Of a stretch of 64,000 nt of DNA, positions 28,501 to 37,839 are shown piece after piece. The translations under genes were made by a program, and so were the position numbers. The notes under the pieces are model-generated. The model had not been told where the DNA came from, made no database searches, and was given only the letters and a program-made list of their open reading frames with translations. Source of the stretch: Leptospira wolbachii serovar Codice str. CDC (GTDB lineage Bacteria; Spirochaetota; Leptospiria; Leptospirales; Leptospiraceae); assembly GCF_000332515.2 (NCBI RefSeq), contig NZ_AOGZ02000014.1, forward strand, positions 372,001 through 436,000. Direction: 5' to 3'. The number at the start of each line of letters is the position of its first letter. Within the stretch, counting starts at the first letter, position 1.

Positions 28501-28546
28501 CATCGGCAATGGTTACAAATTCCATATCCTTCAGATTTCTACTCAT
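25508..28546 (-). CDS. Midasin-like fusion: AAA+ ATPase, degenerate second AAA, VWA-like domain
   Basis: A 1012-residue cytoplasmic protein that I place near the dynein-related/MoxR AAA ATPases. The first module (about 30-310) has Walker [10 protein letters not shown] with Lys67 followed by Asn rather than Ser/Thr, Walker B FVADE with Asp129/Glu130, and an NPSEGFEGR sensor region. The second module (about 350-570) keeps DVVGAL and SRAFRNRF but has no P-loop and no Walker B acidic pair. A Gly/Gln-rich linker near 700-716 precedes a C-terminal VWA-like domain (about 840-1005) where the DxSxS metal site reads SKCRR. This order recalls midasin or CobS-CobT fused. A remodelling role is likely; the target is unknown. 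First gene of the smpB-der-plsY operon. Confidence 0.75.
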   Translation of the reverse strand: MSRNLKDMEFVTIADVKVPVLPHSEKFPVFPSSLVETDSVKQTLQKILYPMLEGIPVLLVGDAGVGKNALIYYINSLRKQPTLRFSFNEDTLPEDLIGSYRILLDGKGFTWSNGPLTNALSEGLSFVADEMNLCAPNIIKRFSSVYESTYLDLLEGSGERVNGKKGFWFIGTQNPSEGFEGRKPLPFDITKHFAVVYVDPYSPDEMFYILKKLYPMLGEDVLKQIIRISLESEARIKSGEIGKGDLEKYHFNLRTLQKYCNRLVLFGAKDKAVAAREALYLFEEPFRKKEDKAKQRELIESEFGGGIKVVPTKGYVQSSTIFWNDKEIKTWDEKKTISLLSTYPTPEPILHFLDQVFTAIQAKENILIEYREDQDPQEFLPLFTELTGIELESVMLSKGMHTSDVVGALKPTEEGNIESVTWVDGPLTRSIRKGHIILISGLESAGAELVEKMNMLTDDARSLTLPPESGEYLPIQLTEKSIVFGMKSFRASKSVTSISRAFRNRFTPILFPELEDVKVLEEILEFYLPEGVLPRSLARFHLKAKELAEKRTIGSANLMPYRFGISNLLKWKNHIYRYNQTDVKDIAIRGGKIYYTNQIADPKERKELERILEGFLSGVEVVSTLFEEIEEKKKTFTVESGLNRKNWWDPELHKRDPLTGVAKKLNSGAETKRGIEINTPETGGSTKEGPDAWYGQDTQGNQGQGEPQGGGGAWGYRTEELYKQFLKKRRLLWDYSIMVGLEEFKSVFGKELEEAELNLEQLFDPEIDINRMYKNEGSRVDARKYISYKSGRGDTKIFDKTTIEKNDEKLKGVEVTFLVSKCRRIFNFEYSIAMLSALLVSLHILNEHDIKTSVHTFCDIKNSKDTVDIYNLKSAEEDYTAEKEEEVFSALCKNWHGDSIPEYQVLSNCERYFSPDAQTKIIVLLSDFRGQRAKTYIEDELASFDTRRMKEAVLKNQDKNYVFLGVGLGSRYIAEHVFHDSLQITADNFYSMPNLIGAEIARLVQIHHSLRL

Positions 28547-28606
28547 TTCCTAGGTGTAAACCAAATTCTATTGACCCGTACCTCCCCCAAAAACCATGAT
28601 GATTCC

Positions 28607-29704
28607 ATGGATTTCGCAAATAGAATGTATGGGATTGACTCCTCCCCTATCCGCAAGGCCTTTGAACTTGCACGGAGTATCCAAAACCCGATCAATTTGA
28701 GTATCGGACAACCTCACTTTCCTTGCCCACCTAACATCATAGAGGTTTTGACAAAAGCGGCACAAGACGGCAAAACTTCTTACACCCTTACCGGTGGGAT
28801 TCCTGAACTAAAATCTGCCATGGTAGAAAAATACCGGAACCAAAACCAAATCTCTTATGCTCATGAAGACCGGATCCTTGTGACTTCAGGAATTTCTTCG
28901 GCACTCTTTCTGCTTTTCAATGCTCTCGTCAATGAAGGTGACGAATGTTTGGTGGTTTCTCCTTACTTTTTAATGTATCCTGCTATGTTAAAATTTTACG
29001 GAGGAAAAGTGGTTCCCCTCGATGAAAGTTTTAAACCCGCTGACTTGGAATCATTAAAATCCAGAAAATTCAAACTCATCATTTTTTCGAATCCATCCAA
29101 CCCTACCGGTAAGGTATTATCTAAAGAACAACTCAGAGCTCTAGCTAATTTAGCAGAAAGCACCGGAGCCTATCTCATCAGCGATGAAATTTACGAACTC
29201 TTCGATTATGATAAACAGTTTTTCTCGATTGGTTCTGAATATGAAAAAACCATCACACTTACTGGTTTTTCCAAAACATACAATATGACAGGGCTTAGGC
29301 TTGCCACCATCCTCGCGGAAGACAAGGTTATCAAAGCTCTCACCACCTTACAGCAGTATACCGTGGTATGTGCTCCATCCATCACCCAATGGGCCGGAAT
29401 CGAAGCTTTAAAAACAGATATGAGTGCTTACATCCAGGACTATAAAGAAAAACGGGACTTTGTTTACGAATCTTTAAAGGACTACTACCCCATCCAAAAA
29501 TCGGGTGGTGCTTTTTATTCCTTCTTCCAAGTTCCTGTTACAGATGAAGAGTTCATCCAAAGGGCCGTAAAAAAAGATCTAATCCTTGTTCCTGGATTTA
29601 TTTTCTGTGACAAAAAGAATTTTGTTCGGCTTTCTTTTGCTACAGAATGGGACACTTTAAAACGAGGAATGAAGGCCTTACAGGAACTCTCGAAGGAATC
29701 TTGA
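28607..29704 (+). CDS. Class I/II PLP-dependent aminotransferase
   Basis: A 365-residue fold-type I aminotransferase. Visible marks are NLSIGQPHFPCP near the start, YTLTGGIPELKSA, NPSNPTGKV, SDEIYELF and the PLP-binding Lys in TGFSKTYNMTGLRLA. It resembles aspartate-type aminotransferases, but the amino acid used cannot be read. The frame is open from 28478, overlapping the divergent AAA gene; the ATG at 28607 begins the conserved sequence and is preferred, although its ribosome-binding site is weak. It is followed 40 bases later by the prepilin peptidase gene. Confidence 0.9.
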   Translation: MDFANRMYGIDSSPIRKAFELARSIQNPINLSIGQPHFPCPPNIIEVLTKAAQDGKTSYTLTGGIPELKSAMVEKYRNQNQISYAHEDRILVTSGISSALFLLFNALVNEGDECLVVSPYFLMYPAMLKFYGGKVVPLDESFKPADLESLKSRKFKLIIFSNPSNPTGKVLSKEQLRALANLAESTGAYLISDEIYELFDYDKQFFSIGSEYEKTITLTGFSKTYNMTGLRLATILAEDKVIKALTTLQQYTVVCAPSITQWAGIEALKTDMSAYIQDYKEKRDFVYESLKDYYPIQKSGGAFYSFFQVPVTDEEFIQRAVKKDLILVPGFIFCDKKNFVRLSFATEWDTLKRGMKALQELSKES

Positions 29705-29744
29705 ACTCCGCATTGAGATTAAGATTAGGGTAACAAAGAATTTT

Positions 29745-30593
29745 ATGGATGAATCGAATTGGTTATTCTTATGGACCCTCTCGACCTATGGAATTCTATT
29801 TTTCTTTGGAGCAAGCCTTGCTAGTTTTTATACTACACTCGGCGAACGCATCCTTCTCTATTGTTATGGCAAAAAAAGAAAGGAAGCCAAGGGATTTAAT
29901 CGCTGGAAAGTTATCCTTACCAAGCCAAGCCACTGTCCAACTTGCGGGCATTTGGTGACAAAAACCCATCTCTCACCGATTCTGGGTTGGTTTTTAACGA
30001 AAGGCAAGTGTTTTCAGTGTAAAACAGACCTTCCCAAACTATATCCACTTACAGAATTTCTCTTTGGCCTCGTTGCTGTATTTGTTTATTTTGTTTCGGA
30101 AGACATTGTTGGAACCATCACCCTTCTCTTTCTATTTGGACATCTACTCATTTCTATGATGACTGATGCCCGTGAATTTTCTCTCGATTATGAAAACCTC
30201 CCCTTTCTGATTGGATTTGGGTTTCTAGCCAACTATCTTTTGTTTGGTGAAAAAATAAGTCTAGAAACACTTTGGGTTTTTCTAGGGTTTTTATCTTTTT
30301 ATCTTTTCATCTACTTACTATTTCGAGGAGGCACTGGCCTTGGAGATGTCCTCTTCTCCCCAGTGTTTGCCGCGATTGCAGGAAATCCCTTTTGGATTTT
30401 GTATTTCAATTCGTCTTATCTACTCGCAGTGGGATTTAGTTTTTTACTGCGTAAAAAAGGGGAACCATTGAAGGGAAAAAAAGTTCCCATGGGTCTTTAC
30501 TTTTCCCTTGGATTGTTTTTGACCTTCTTTGCCAAACTTCTTGTCCACTACTACAACTGGGAGGGTTTATCCATCTATGGAACCATTGAATGA
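29745..30593 (+). CDS. Type IV prepilin peptidase / N-methyltransferase (A24)
   Basis: An inner-membrane aspartyl protease that cuts and methylates type IV pilin-like proteins. The 282 residues have about seven membrane helices. The cytoplasmic loop holds two Cys pairs, CPTCGH and CFQCK, the zinc site of the bifunctional enzymes. The catalytic Asp pair is in MMTDAREF and GTGLGDVLF; the second motif has Val where Lys is common. No pilin or secretion genes are nearby. The 3' end overlaps pdxH by 17 bases. Confidence 0.88.
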   Translation: MDESNWLFLWTLSTYGILFFFGASLASFYTTLGERILLYCYGKKRKEAKGFNRWKVILTKPSHCPTCGHLVTKTHLSPILGWFLTKGKCFQCKTDLPKLYPLTEFLFGLVAVFVYFVSEDIVGTITLLFLFGHLLISMMTDAREFSLDYENLPFLIGFGFLANYLLFGEKISLETLWVFLGFLSFYLFIYLLFRGGTGLGDVLFSPVFAAIAGNPFWILYFNSSYLLAVGFSFLLRKKGEPLKGKKVPMGLYFSLGLFLTFFAKLLVHYYNWEGLSIYGTIE

Positions 30594-31224
30594 CCTACAA
30601 AATATGCGAAAACATTACACTCGCTCCGTACTTTCGGAAGAAACAGCGGGCGTTAATCCTTTAGAACTTTTTACTCTATGGTTTTCTGAGGCACAAACAG
30701 AAGGAGAACAGGAACCCAACGCTATGTCTTTGGCGACTGTAGACAAATCAGGACAACCTTCTGCAAGGATTGTTCTACTGAAAGGCCTCATCCGTGATGA
30801 GTTCCAATTCTTTACCAATTACAATTCCGATAAAGGAAATGATATTGCAGATAACAACAAAGTCGCTTTGAATTTCTTTTGGCCGAAACTCGAAAGACAA
30901 ATCCGAATCGAAGGTTTAGCGAGTCGCATACCTAAGGAAGAATCACAAACTTACTTTCAGGTAAGACCAAGGGAATCTCAAATTGGAGCACTCACATCCA
31001 ACCAAAGTTCGGTGGTGCCTTCGAGGGAATTTTTGGAAGAAAAATTTGCCTCTCTTACCAAAGAATGGGAAGGAAAGGAAGTGCCCATGCCGGAAAACTG
31101 GGGTGGGTATTCGGTTTTCCCTATCAAAATCGAGTTTTGGCAAGGAAGGGTGGGAAGGCTCCACGACCGGATCCAATTTGAAAGAAAAGAAACAGGATGG
31201 AACCGTTCGAGATTATCCCCTTAA
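30577..31224 (+). CDS. pdxH: Pyridoxamine 5'-phosphate oxidase
   Basis: Oxidises pyridoxamine or pyridoxine phosphate to PLP with FMN. The family blocks are present: FQFFTNYNSDKGNDI, FFWPKLERQIRIEG, RPRESQIGALTSNQSSVV and the C-terminal RLHDR with RLSP. I take the ATG at 30577, after GGGAGGG, because MEPLNDLQNMRKHY is where PdxH proteins begin; the result, 215 residues, matches the family. The start lies inside the prepilin peptidase gene, so the two are probably co-translated. PLP supply for the aminotransferase two genes upstream is a plausible connection. Confidence 0.95.
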   Translation: MEPLNDLQNMRKHYTRSVLSEETAGVNPLELFTLWFSEAQTEGEQEPNAMSLATVDKSGQPSARIVLLKGLIRDEFQFFTNYNSDKGNDIADNNKVALNFFWPKLERQIRIEGLASRIPKEESQTYFQVRPRESQIGALTSNQSSVVPSREFLEEKFASLTKEWEGKEVPMPENWGGYSVFPIKIEFWQGRVGRLHDRIQFERKETGWNRSRLSP

Positions 31225-31314
31225 GCAGTGAAATCACTGTTGTTCTTATTGATAAATCCGGTGGTTCCTCTCGGAGTATAAGCTTCAAACAAAACATACT
31301 CAAGAGGAATTGAA

Positions 31315-32523
31315 TTAACCGTGTAAGTTTAACAAATGTCCTAACTTTGTTTTTTTGGTATGTAGATAACGAGAGTTCTCCTCCACAGGATCAATCTCTA
31401 TTGGAACTCTTTCTGTTACATGTAAGTTGTATCCTTCGAGTCCGACAATCTTACGAGGGTTATTGGTGATGAGTTTCATTTGTTTCACCCCAATATCCCT
31501 TAAAATCTGAGCACCTATTCCGTATTCTCTGAGGTCAGGAGCAAATCCCAATTTTTCATTGGCTTCGACAGTATCGAGTCCCCCCTCTTGCAAAGAATAA
31601 GCTTTGAGTTTATTGATGATTCCAATCCCACGCCCTTCTTGACGCATATAGAGAAGTACCCCATTTCCTTCTTTTTCGATCATTCGCAAAGCATTGTGGA
31701 GTTGAGGACCACAATCACAACGCTGCGAAGAAAAAATATCACCAGTCAAACATTCACTATGTACTCGCACGAGCACGGGCTTTGCAGGATCAATCTCGCC
31801 CTTAACTAAAGCCATGTGGATTTTATCATCTATTTGCGTGGAATAGGCTTTGATTTTGAAGTCACCAAACTCGGTGGGAAGATTTGCTTCCACTTCTAGA
31901 TGGATGAGTTTTTCTTTGTGTCGGCGGTAACGAATTAAATCTTCAATCGTATAAATGTTCAGTCCATGGGTTTTTGCAAATTTTTCTAAATCAGGAATGC
32001 GGGCCATTGACCCGTCGTCATTCATGATTTCACAAATGACACCACTGGCATACAACCCAGCTAACTTTGATAAGTCGACTGCGGCTTCCGTATGCCCTGC
32101 CCTTCTTAAAACCCCACCAGTCACGGCTTGTAGCGGAAACAAGTGCCCGGGGCGAACCAAATCTTCTGATTTAGTATTTGGATCAAGTAGGACTTCTACA
32201 GTTTTTGCTCTGTCATGTGCAGAGATTCCCGTAGAGGTTCCATGTTTAGCATCCACGGATACGGTAAAAGCAGTTCCGTGTTTGTCTCCCAAACTTAAAT
32301 CATCCACCATCTTCCCAAGGCCCAAAGTCTGCAGCCTTTCCCTTTCCATCGGAACACAGATAAGTCCGCGGCCGTGAGTCGCCATAAAGTTAATTTTGTC
32401 TTTGTCTGCAAATTGGGAGGCACAGACCAAATCACCTTCGTTTTCTCTGTCTTCAGAGTCGACGAGAATGATCATTTTGCCTTGGCGGATTTCTTCGATT
32501 GCTTCTTCGATCGGACGTATCAT
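31315..32523 (-). CDS. ribBA: Bifunctional DHBP synthase / GTP cyclohydrolase II
   Basis: Supplies both precursors of riboflavin. The N-terminal half (1-205) is 3,4-dihydroxy-2-butanone-4-phosphate synthase, with [15 protein letters not shown] and the HTEAAVDL block. The C-terminal half (about 210-402) is GTP cyclohydrolase II, with zinc Cys residues in [17 protein letters not shown] and RQEGRGIG. Both halves look active. The length, 402 residues, is typical. The 118-base leader shared with the divergent STAS gene shows no FMN riboswitch. Two other riboflavin genes, ribE and ribD, lie just beyond the STAS gene. Confidence 0.96.
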   Translation of the reverse strand: MIRPIEEAIEEIRQGKMIILVDSEDRENEGDLVCASQFADKDKINFMATHGRGLICVPMERERLQTLGLGKMVDDLSLGDKHGTAFTVSVDAKHGTSTGISAHDRAKTVEVLLDPNTKSEDLVRPGHLFPLQAVTGGVLRRAGHTEAAVDLSKLAGLYASGVICEIMNDDGSMARIPDLEKFAKTHGLNIYTIEDLIRYRRHKEKLIHLEVEANLPTEFGDFKIKAYSTQIDDKIHMALVKGEIDPAKPVLVRVHSECLTGDIFSSQRCDCGPQLHNALRMIEKEGNGVLLYMRQEGRGIGIINKLKAYSLQEGGLDTVEANEKLGFAPDLREYGIGAQILRDIGVKQMKLITNNPRKIVGLEGYNLHVTERVPIEIDPVEENSRYLHTKKTKLGHLLNLHG

Positions 32524-32641
32524 AGGGGAAGGCCTCTATATACTAAAACTCTGAAAGGCGTTCCGAATTAAAGAAGATTCCCAAAGAAATTCATTGATTT
32601 TTCCCCTTTCTTTTGTCTAAATAATCCGGATCGGAGGCCAT

Positions 32642-33019
32642 GTGGAACTGAAACTGAACACAACAGGAAAGATCAAAACCATTGAAATCGCAGGGAAATT
32701 TGATATTGAATCCACAGAGGAATTTGAATCAATTTTTGCCAAACTGATAGAACCAAATCCAAGTATTGTATCCATCGATATGAGTCGCCTTGACTATATA
32801 GATTCGTCTGGTATTGGCTCGCTAATCAAAAGTTTAAATTCTCTAAAAAACAAAAAGGGCAAACTCATCCTTGTCGGAATGAAACCAATGATCCAAAATG
32901 TATTCAAATTAGCAAAACTTGATATGTTCTTCGAAATCATGACTGATTCAGATTTCCAAACAAAATATGCTAAGGACGATATGGATTCCGATATTGACGA
33001 TTTACTAAAAAGAAATTAA
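32642..33019 (+). CDS. STAS-domain anti-sigma factor antagonist
   Basis: A 125-residue protein of the SpoIIAA/RsbV type. The STAS fold is visible, with the phosphorylation motif DYIDSSGIGSL, whose first Ser is the usual kinase target. A short acidic tail (DDMDSDIDDLLKRN) is extra. Such proteins switch partners with anti-sigma kinases and are reset by PP2C phosphatases, like the one at 13520-15259. The start is GTG at 32642 with GGAGG five bases upstream; the ATG two bases earlier is out of frame. The 3' end overlaps the convergent ribE by 4 bases. Confidence 0.92.
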   Translation: MELKLNTTGKIKTIEIAGKFDIESTEEFESIFAKLIEPNPSIVSIDMSRLDYIDSSGIGSLIKSLNSLKNKKGKLILVGMKPMIQNVFKLAKLDMFFEIMTDSDFQTKYAKDDMDSDIDDLLKRN

Positions 33020-33624
33020 TTTCCTGATCTTTGGCTTAAATAGTTTTCAATGTATTTGGCCAGAACATCCACTTCCACATTCAATCGTTGGTCTTTTTTC
33101 CAGGAACCTGCATTGGTTTTTTCCATAGTCTCAGGAATTAAGATCAGTTGGATATTTCCATCCTTTACATCCACCACAGTCAAACTGATCCCATCTAAAG
33201 TCACAGATCCCTTTTTCACAAAATAACGCTGAAGTTCTTCAGGAATTTCCACCCAGAATTCTTCTACTTCTGCTTCAATTTGTTTTCGGCTAATGACCTT
33301 GGCCATTCCATCCACATGGCCTTGCACTAAATGGCCTCCGAAACGTTGGCCAAGAGACATTGCCCTTTCCAAATTAACAGCGAAACCTTCACCTAATCTA
33401 GATAAGTTGGTAAGTTCTAAAGATTTAAAGGAAGCATAAAATTTAAACAAATTTCCTAAGTCAGAAAACTCGGTGACTGTCATACAAGCCCCATTGATGG
33501 CTATGGAATCTCCTATTTTTAAATCAGGATTTTCCCATTCTGTTTCAATTGTGAATTGAATGCCCGAATCAATGGGAGTAATTTCAACGACTTTTCCAAT
33601 AGTTTCCACAAGACCAGTAAACAT
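33016..33624 (-). CDS. ribE: Riboflavin synthase, alpha subunit
   Basis: Dismutates 6,7-dimethyl-8-ribityllumazine to riboflavin. The 202 residues begin with the family's MFTGLVETIG and show the internal duplication: INGACMTV with VQGHVDGMAKV in the first half, and LDGISLTVVDV in the second. The frame extends to 33657, but the ATG at 33624 after AAAGGAG is the start used by all relatives. It follows ribD by 4 bases and is the last gene of the sec-rib block. Confidence 0.96.
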   Translation of the reverse strand: MFTGLVETIGKVVEITPIDSGIQFTIETEWENPDLKIGDSIAINGACMTVTEFSDLGNLFKFYASFKSLELTNLSRLGEGFAVNLERAMSLGQRFGGHLVQGHVDGMAKVISRKQIEAEVEEFWVEIPEELQRYFVKKGSVTLDGISLTVVDVKDGNIQLILIPETMEKTNAGSWKKDQRLNVEVDVLAKYIENYLSQRSGN

Positions 33625-33628
33625 AGAC

Positions 33629-34942
33629 TTAAGTGCTCCTTTGGGGTTTTCTAACAAAAATACGGTTGGTTCCTAACTGGTATTCCGAAATCAAAAAATC
33701 ATTCTGATAAACAAAAGGAATTCCGTCGGGTAAGGATTTGTTTTCATTCCGAATCTCCAGGATTCGATCTGTTTCTGTCAGTTCCTCACACAAAAAAGAT
33801 GGGAAAAAATTTCCCGATTCGCATAACAAAGTGTTGATGCCGAGGCCACCCAATATTTCTAAAAATTTTCCGCCATCACTTGGACCGATGTCCACTCCCT
33901 CAAAACGCGAAAGTGATTGGATCTGATTTTCCAATTCTATGGAGAGAGGTTTAGTATCATCCTCGGTTAGGATAAAAAAGATACATTTTTTTTCACCGAT
34001 TCTCTCAGTAAGTTCGAGTTGTTTTGCAAAGAATGTATCTAGCGGAAGACGATTCGGATCCAAAACAAAAACACGATATGGTTGGTAAAGATTTTCTTCC
34101 AACCGATGAATTTCTGCGGTTTCTTTTGTATACTGTAATAAAGAAGAAATAAGTCCAGAGCCGGCTTCAAAAAAAGGTTCTAGTTCTGTGATTCGTTTTC
34201 CTGGTTTTTGCGAAAGTATCATTTCTTCGGTGATCCGAAAATGAAGAGAAGGAGAATCGGAAACAACAGTTCCTGGACCGACTGCCACCGCATCCACTTT
34301 GGCGCGTAACAACTGCAAGGAGAGATCGATTTCTTCCGAACTTACGCGTTCTTTTTTTTTATCCTTGGAAGCAAAATTCCCTTCCTTGGATGTGGCAGAC
34401 TTAATCCAAACCCATGGCCTTCCTGTTTGTACTCGAGTCAAAAATCCTTGTAAATAAGGTAGAGAAACTTTCGCAAGCATCGGGTCGAGAGCCACAGAAA
34501 TTCCAGCTTTCGTATACTTTTCCCAGTCTCCTGAAGCAATCAAAGGATTGGGATCTTTCCAGCCAAGTTTGATATCCTTTGGCTTTCTTTCGATCACCAA
34601 ATCACGGCAAGGTGGAGTTTTTCCAAAATGGGTACACGGTTCTAAACTGACAGAAAGGAATTCAACTTTAGTTAAAGTCTCATTTGGGTTGTTTGAATTC
34701 TTTATCTCATCGGAATTTGTATCTTCTTTCCGATCGCTCACTTGAGAACTTGGGTAACGAGAATAAAGCTCCCTTTCGGCATGGTTACCACCATAGATTT
34801 GGGTATGTGCACTTGACAAGACAGAGCCATCGGGATCGGTTAATACCGCAGAGACGGGCGGATTGGCTCCGGTTTTTCCCATGGCCAAAAACCCAAGAAG
34901 GGAATGCAGAGAATAAGTTTCCTTTCGTTTCTCTGCATTCAT
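33629..34942 (-). CDS. ribD: Bifunctional riboflavin deaminase/reductase
   Basis: Catalyses deamination and side-chain reduction of the pyrimidine intermediate in riboflavin synthesis. The deaminase domain has HAERE and the zinc motif EPCTHFGKTPPC; between them lies an extra Ser/Asn/Glu-rich insert of about 30 residues. The reductase domain starts at RPWVWIKSATSKEG, is rather divergent, and keeps DAVAVGPGTVVSD. The frame runs to 35035 inside secF; the ATG at 34942, 10 bases after the secF stop, gives 437 residues and the conserved start. It is longer than most RibD (about 370), largely from the insert and loops in the reductase. Confidence 0.9.
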   Translation of the reverse strand: MNAEKRKETYSLHSLLGFLAMGKTGANPPVSAVLTDPDGSVLSSAHTQIYGGNHAERELYSRYPSSQVSDRKEDTNSDEIKNSNNPNETLTKVEFLSVSLEPCTHFGKTPPCRDLVIERKPKDIKLGWKDPNPLIASGDWEKYTKAGISVALDPMLAKVSLPYLQGFLTRVQTGRPWVWIKSATSKEGNFASKDKKKERVSSEEIDLSLQLLRAKVDAVAVGPGTVVSDSPSLHFRITEEMILSQKPGKRITELEPFFEAGSGLISSLLQYTKETAEIHRLEENLYQPYRVFVLDPNRLPLDTFFAKQLELTERIGEKKCIFFILTEDDTKPLSIELENQIQSLSRFEGVDIGPSDGGKFLEILGGLGINTLLCESGNFFPSFLCEELTETDRILEIRNENKSLPDGIPFVYQNDFLISEYQLGTNRIFVRKPQRST

Positions 34943-34952
34943 AAATATTTTG

Positions 34953-35891
34953 TTATGCGAATCTTTTTTTCCTGAGTTGGTCGTAGATCTCAGAAATTGG
35001 AGCAGCAATGTAAATAGAAGAATATGTTCCCACAATCACTCCAAAAAGAAGGACAAAAGCAAAATCATACAATTCCACTGCCCCACCTACAATGATCGCC
35101 ACAACGGAAATCATTGTTGTAAAGGAAGTATTGATAGTTCTACCTAAAGTTTGAGTGATGGAAACATTAATGATATTGGAAAGAGCTAAGTTGTCTTTTC
35201 CGTGGGCATTCTCCCTGATTCGGTCAAATACTACGATTTTATCGTTAATGGAATAACCAAGAAGAGTAAGAAGAGCCGCAATGATGGGAACACTCGGTTT
35301 GATTTGCAAAAAACCAATGAGAGCTAGTGTCATTAGGATATCATGAACCAGTGCGATGGAAGATGCCAAAGCAAACTTAAACTGAGAACGAATACTCAAA
35401 TACAAAAGAATGATGGCAAGAGTTGTTAAAAGCAGTGTGATTCCCACTTCCGTCAACTCACCACCCACAACTGCACCCACTTGGTCAGCAGACAAAACTT
35501 TTTCTTTAGGAAGTTTGTATTCATATCTTAAAAGTTGAACAAAGCGGTCAATAGCAGAAGTTGAAGATTCTCTGTTAACTTCTGGAATTTCTTTATACAA
35601 AGATTCTATTGTATCAAGGGAACCTAGTCCGATATCCAATTGGTAGATATTCTTTTCTTTTTCCAAAAGGATAACAACTGCTTCGATTTTTTTGGATTGG
35701 AAGTATCCTTCTAAATCGTTACGAGTTTTGTCTGCCGGAAGTTCAACAACCGTACGAAGTCCACCATTAAAATCGAGTGAGTGAGCAAACCCACCATACT
35801 TTGCGAAGGTGACAACAAATCCGAAAACAATCGCTAAGAACGAAAAACTAAGAGTAAAGTATTTATACTTTGTGAAATTGATATTATGCAT
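34953..35891 (-). CDS. secF: Protein translocase subunit SecF
   Basis: Works with SecD to help proteins leave the SecYEG channel using the proton gradient. The 312 residues have six membrane helices, a periplasmic domain after helix 1 with DFNGGLRTVVEL, and conserved VGAVVGGEL and GYSINDKIVVFDRIRE blocks. I use the ATG at 35891, which follows AAGGAG and overlaps the last 8 bases of secD; a longer frame to 35912 has no support. The overlap suggests translational coupling. Confidence 0.96.
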   Translation of the reverse strand: MHNINFTKYKYFTLSFSFLAIVFGFVVTFAKYGGFAHSLDFNGGLRTVVELPADKTRNDLEGYFQSKKIEAVVILLEKEKNIYQLDIGLGSLDTIESLYKEIPEVNRESSTSAIDRFVQLLRYEYKLPKEKVLSADQVGAVVGGELTEVGITLLLTTLAIILLYLSIRSQFKFALASSIALVHDILMTLALIGFLQIKPSVPIIAALLTLLGYSINDKIVVFDRIRENAHGKDNLALSNIINVSITQTLGRTINTSFTTMISVVAIIVGGAVELYDFAFVLLFGVIVGTYSSIYIAAPISEIYDQLRKKRFA

Positions 35892-37818
35892 TAGTAGTCT
35901 CCTTTTTCCCAAAGAAGAAAGGTCTTAAATTCAAGTGATGGACACCCAATCGGTTGACTGTCAGTTCCATAAATAATCGCGAGAGGAAAAGCGATGTAAA
36001 AAGAGTGGTAACAATACCCCAACAAAGTGTGATCGCAAAACCTTTTATCGGTCCATTTCCAAGACGAATCATTAGAATTCCCGCAATGAGTGTGGTGACG
36101 TTGGCATCCATAATGGTCCAGAATGCGTTTTCAAAACCACGAGTGACGGCAATCGAAAGTGCTCGGCCCTCTTCTATTTCCTCTCGGATCCTTTCATAGA
36201 TAATCACGTTGGCATCCACGGCCATACCTGCAGTCAAAATGATCCCTGCAATTCCAGGAAGGGTTAACGTAAAATCCATAAGTGTGAGAAGTGCAGCCAA
36301 AATGATGATATTCACAAGTAAGGAAAGGTCGGCAATAAAACCACCTAACCTGTAATAGAATATCATATAAACCATCACCAAAAAGAATCCGATGGCTACG
36401 GCTTTGACTCCCACTTCTATCGATTCAATTCCAAGTGTAGGTCCAATGAATCGCATTTCCAAAACTGACAAAGGAATAGGAAGTGCACCTTCGGAAATTA
36501 CGTTCGCCAAACGGATGGCTTCTTGTTCCGAAAAACTTCCAGAAATCTCAGCACGACCGCCAGCAATAGGATCATTGATTACTGGATTAGAGATTACTTT
36601 ATCCCCCCAAACAATCGCTAGGTTACGTCCGCGGTTTTGAGATGTGAGATCAAAAAATTTCTCTGCACCATTAGGAGTGAGAGTAAAACTTACCATCCAT
36701 CCATAGGAGTTGGAATTGTAAGATGGTTGTGCGTTGGTCATATCATTCCCGGAAAGGGCAATTTTACGTTCCAAAACCACAAAACTACGAGGGAGAAGTG
36801 CCGACTTAGCAGAATTGCCCCGAGCCCACATAGCATATACTTTAAAGTCTTTAGGAATATTGTATTTTTTCTCAAGGCTTTCTAAAAACTCATCTTGGGC
36901 TTTTTTTCCAGCCTTGTTTTTCACAAGTTCTTGAAAGAGATAAATGTCCGTGTTTTCTCTTTTACCTAAATCCATCATCCGGCGTTCGCTATCGGCAATT
37001 TGACCTTTGAAAAGAAACGGTGTTGGCTCTTCTAAACGGTATTCGACAGTTTCAGTGTTTTGTAAAATTTCTAAGATGGCAGCAGAGTTCGAAACACCTG
37101 GAAGGGATACTTCAATTGCATCTTGTTCCTTTTGGATACGAACTTGTGGTTCTGTTAGGTTCTGTGTTGTAAGACGATTGTCGATAATCATCTTTGCTTT
37201 CTCTAACTCCACAATTTTACGCATGGGAGAAAGATCAAAACTAGATTCAATTTCTGCAAGTCTTGACTTTGCTTTTTCTTTCTCCTCTGGTTTCGCAGTA
37301 GGATTGTTTAATGTAAGATTGAGTTCAGACAATTCTTTTGCATATAGATCTTTTAGTTTGGATGTGTAATCATCAAAGTCTCCTTTGAGAACCACTCGCA
37401 TACCACCTTGTAAGTCGAGACCCAATTTAATGGATAACGATTTTCCACCGCGGATTGTTTCTTCAATCCAAGTAGGCTCTAGTTTGTTTTTTGATTCGCT
37501 TACTAAAGATTGGTTTTCTTGCGAAATCTGATTGATCTTTGCGGAAGTGATAAACCTTCCTTTCACAGTATAAAATGGATTCTCTTTAGGAGGAAGAGTT
37601 CCTTGAGGTTCAATGGTCCAACCGGAAGTTTTTCCATAATCGTTTGCCCAACGTTCAAAGAGTGCGTTTACTCTTGTTTTTTGATCGGCTTCAGGAAGAG
37701 AATACACATCCTCTCTAACAACGATCTTTAAAGTGCGATCGGCGAAGTTCGGATACAGGATTGTAAAGGAAACTGCCAGAATCAGAAAAGGAAGAATCAA
37801 TAGTCGATACGATTGCAA
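35884..37818 (-). CDS. secD: Protein translocase subunit SecD
   Basis: A 644-residue membrane protein with one N-terminal helix, a large periplasmic domain, and five helices in the last 180 residues. Conserved marks are LGLDLQGGMRVVL, the P1-head region, and GMAVDANVIIYERIREE in the membrane part. The periplasmic domain has a longer charged coiled stretch (about 165-205) than E. coli SecD. It sits between an unknown membrane protein and secF. Confidence 0.96.
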   Translation of the reverse strand: MQSYRLLILPFLILAVSFTILYPNFADRTLKIVVREDVYSLPEADQKTRVNALFERWANDYGKTSGWTIEPQGTLPPKENPFYTVKGRFITSAKINQISQENQSLVSESKNKLEPTWIEETIRGGKSLSIKLGLDLQGGMRVVLKGDFDDYTSKLKDLYAKELSELNLTLNNPTAKPEEKEKAKSRLAEIESSFDLSPMRKIVELEKAKMIIDNRLTTQNLTEPQVRIQKEQDAIEVSLPGVSNSAAILEILQNTETVEYRLEEPTPFLFKGQIADSERRMMDLGKRENTDIYLFQELVKNKAGKKAQDEFLESLEKKYNIPKDFKVYAMWARGNSAKSALLPRSFVVLERKIALSGNDMTNAQPSYNSNSYGWMVSFTLTPNGAEKFFDLTSQNRGRNLAIVWGDKVISNPVINDPIAGGRAEISGSFSEQEAIRLANVISEGALPIPLSVLEMRFIGPTLGIESIEVGVKAVAIGFFLVMVYMIFYYRLGGFIADLSLLVNIIILAALLTLMDFTLTLPGIAGIILTAGMAVDANVIIYERIREEIEEGRALSIAVTRGFENAFWTIMDANVTTLIAGILMIRLGNGPIKGFAITLCWGIVTTLFTSLFLSRLFMELTVNRLGVHHLNLRPFFFGKKETTNA

Positions 37819-37839
37819 GTTAGTTTGCTCCTAAAATTA

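Noticed and set aside
28478..28606. Longer aminotransferase start
   Set aside because: It would overlap the divergent AAA gene by 69 bases and adds residues with no family similarity.
31226..31239. CAGTGA/TCACTG dyad between pdxH and ribBA as a terminator
   Set aside because: The arms are separated by only two bases and no T run follows.
32524..32641. Possible FMN riboswitch upstream of ribBA
   Set aside because: The 118-base leader on the minus strand lacks the conserved RFN segments; ribD also has no leader, being 10 bases from secF.
34943..35035. N-terminal extension of the RibD frame into secF
   Set aside because: The hydrophobic stretch is a shadow of the secF gene end; RibD is cytoplasmic and its conserved part begins after the ATG at 34942.
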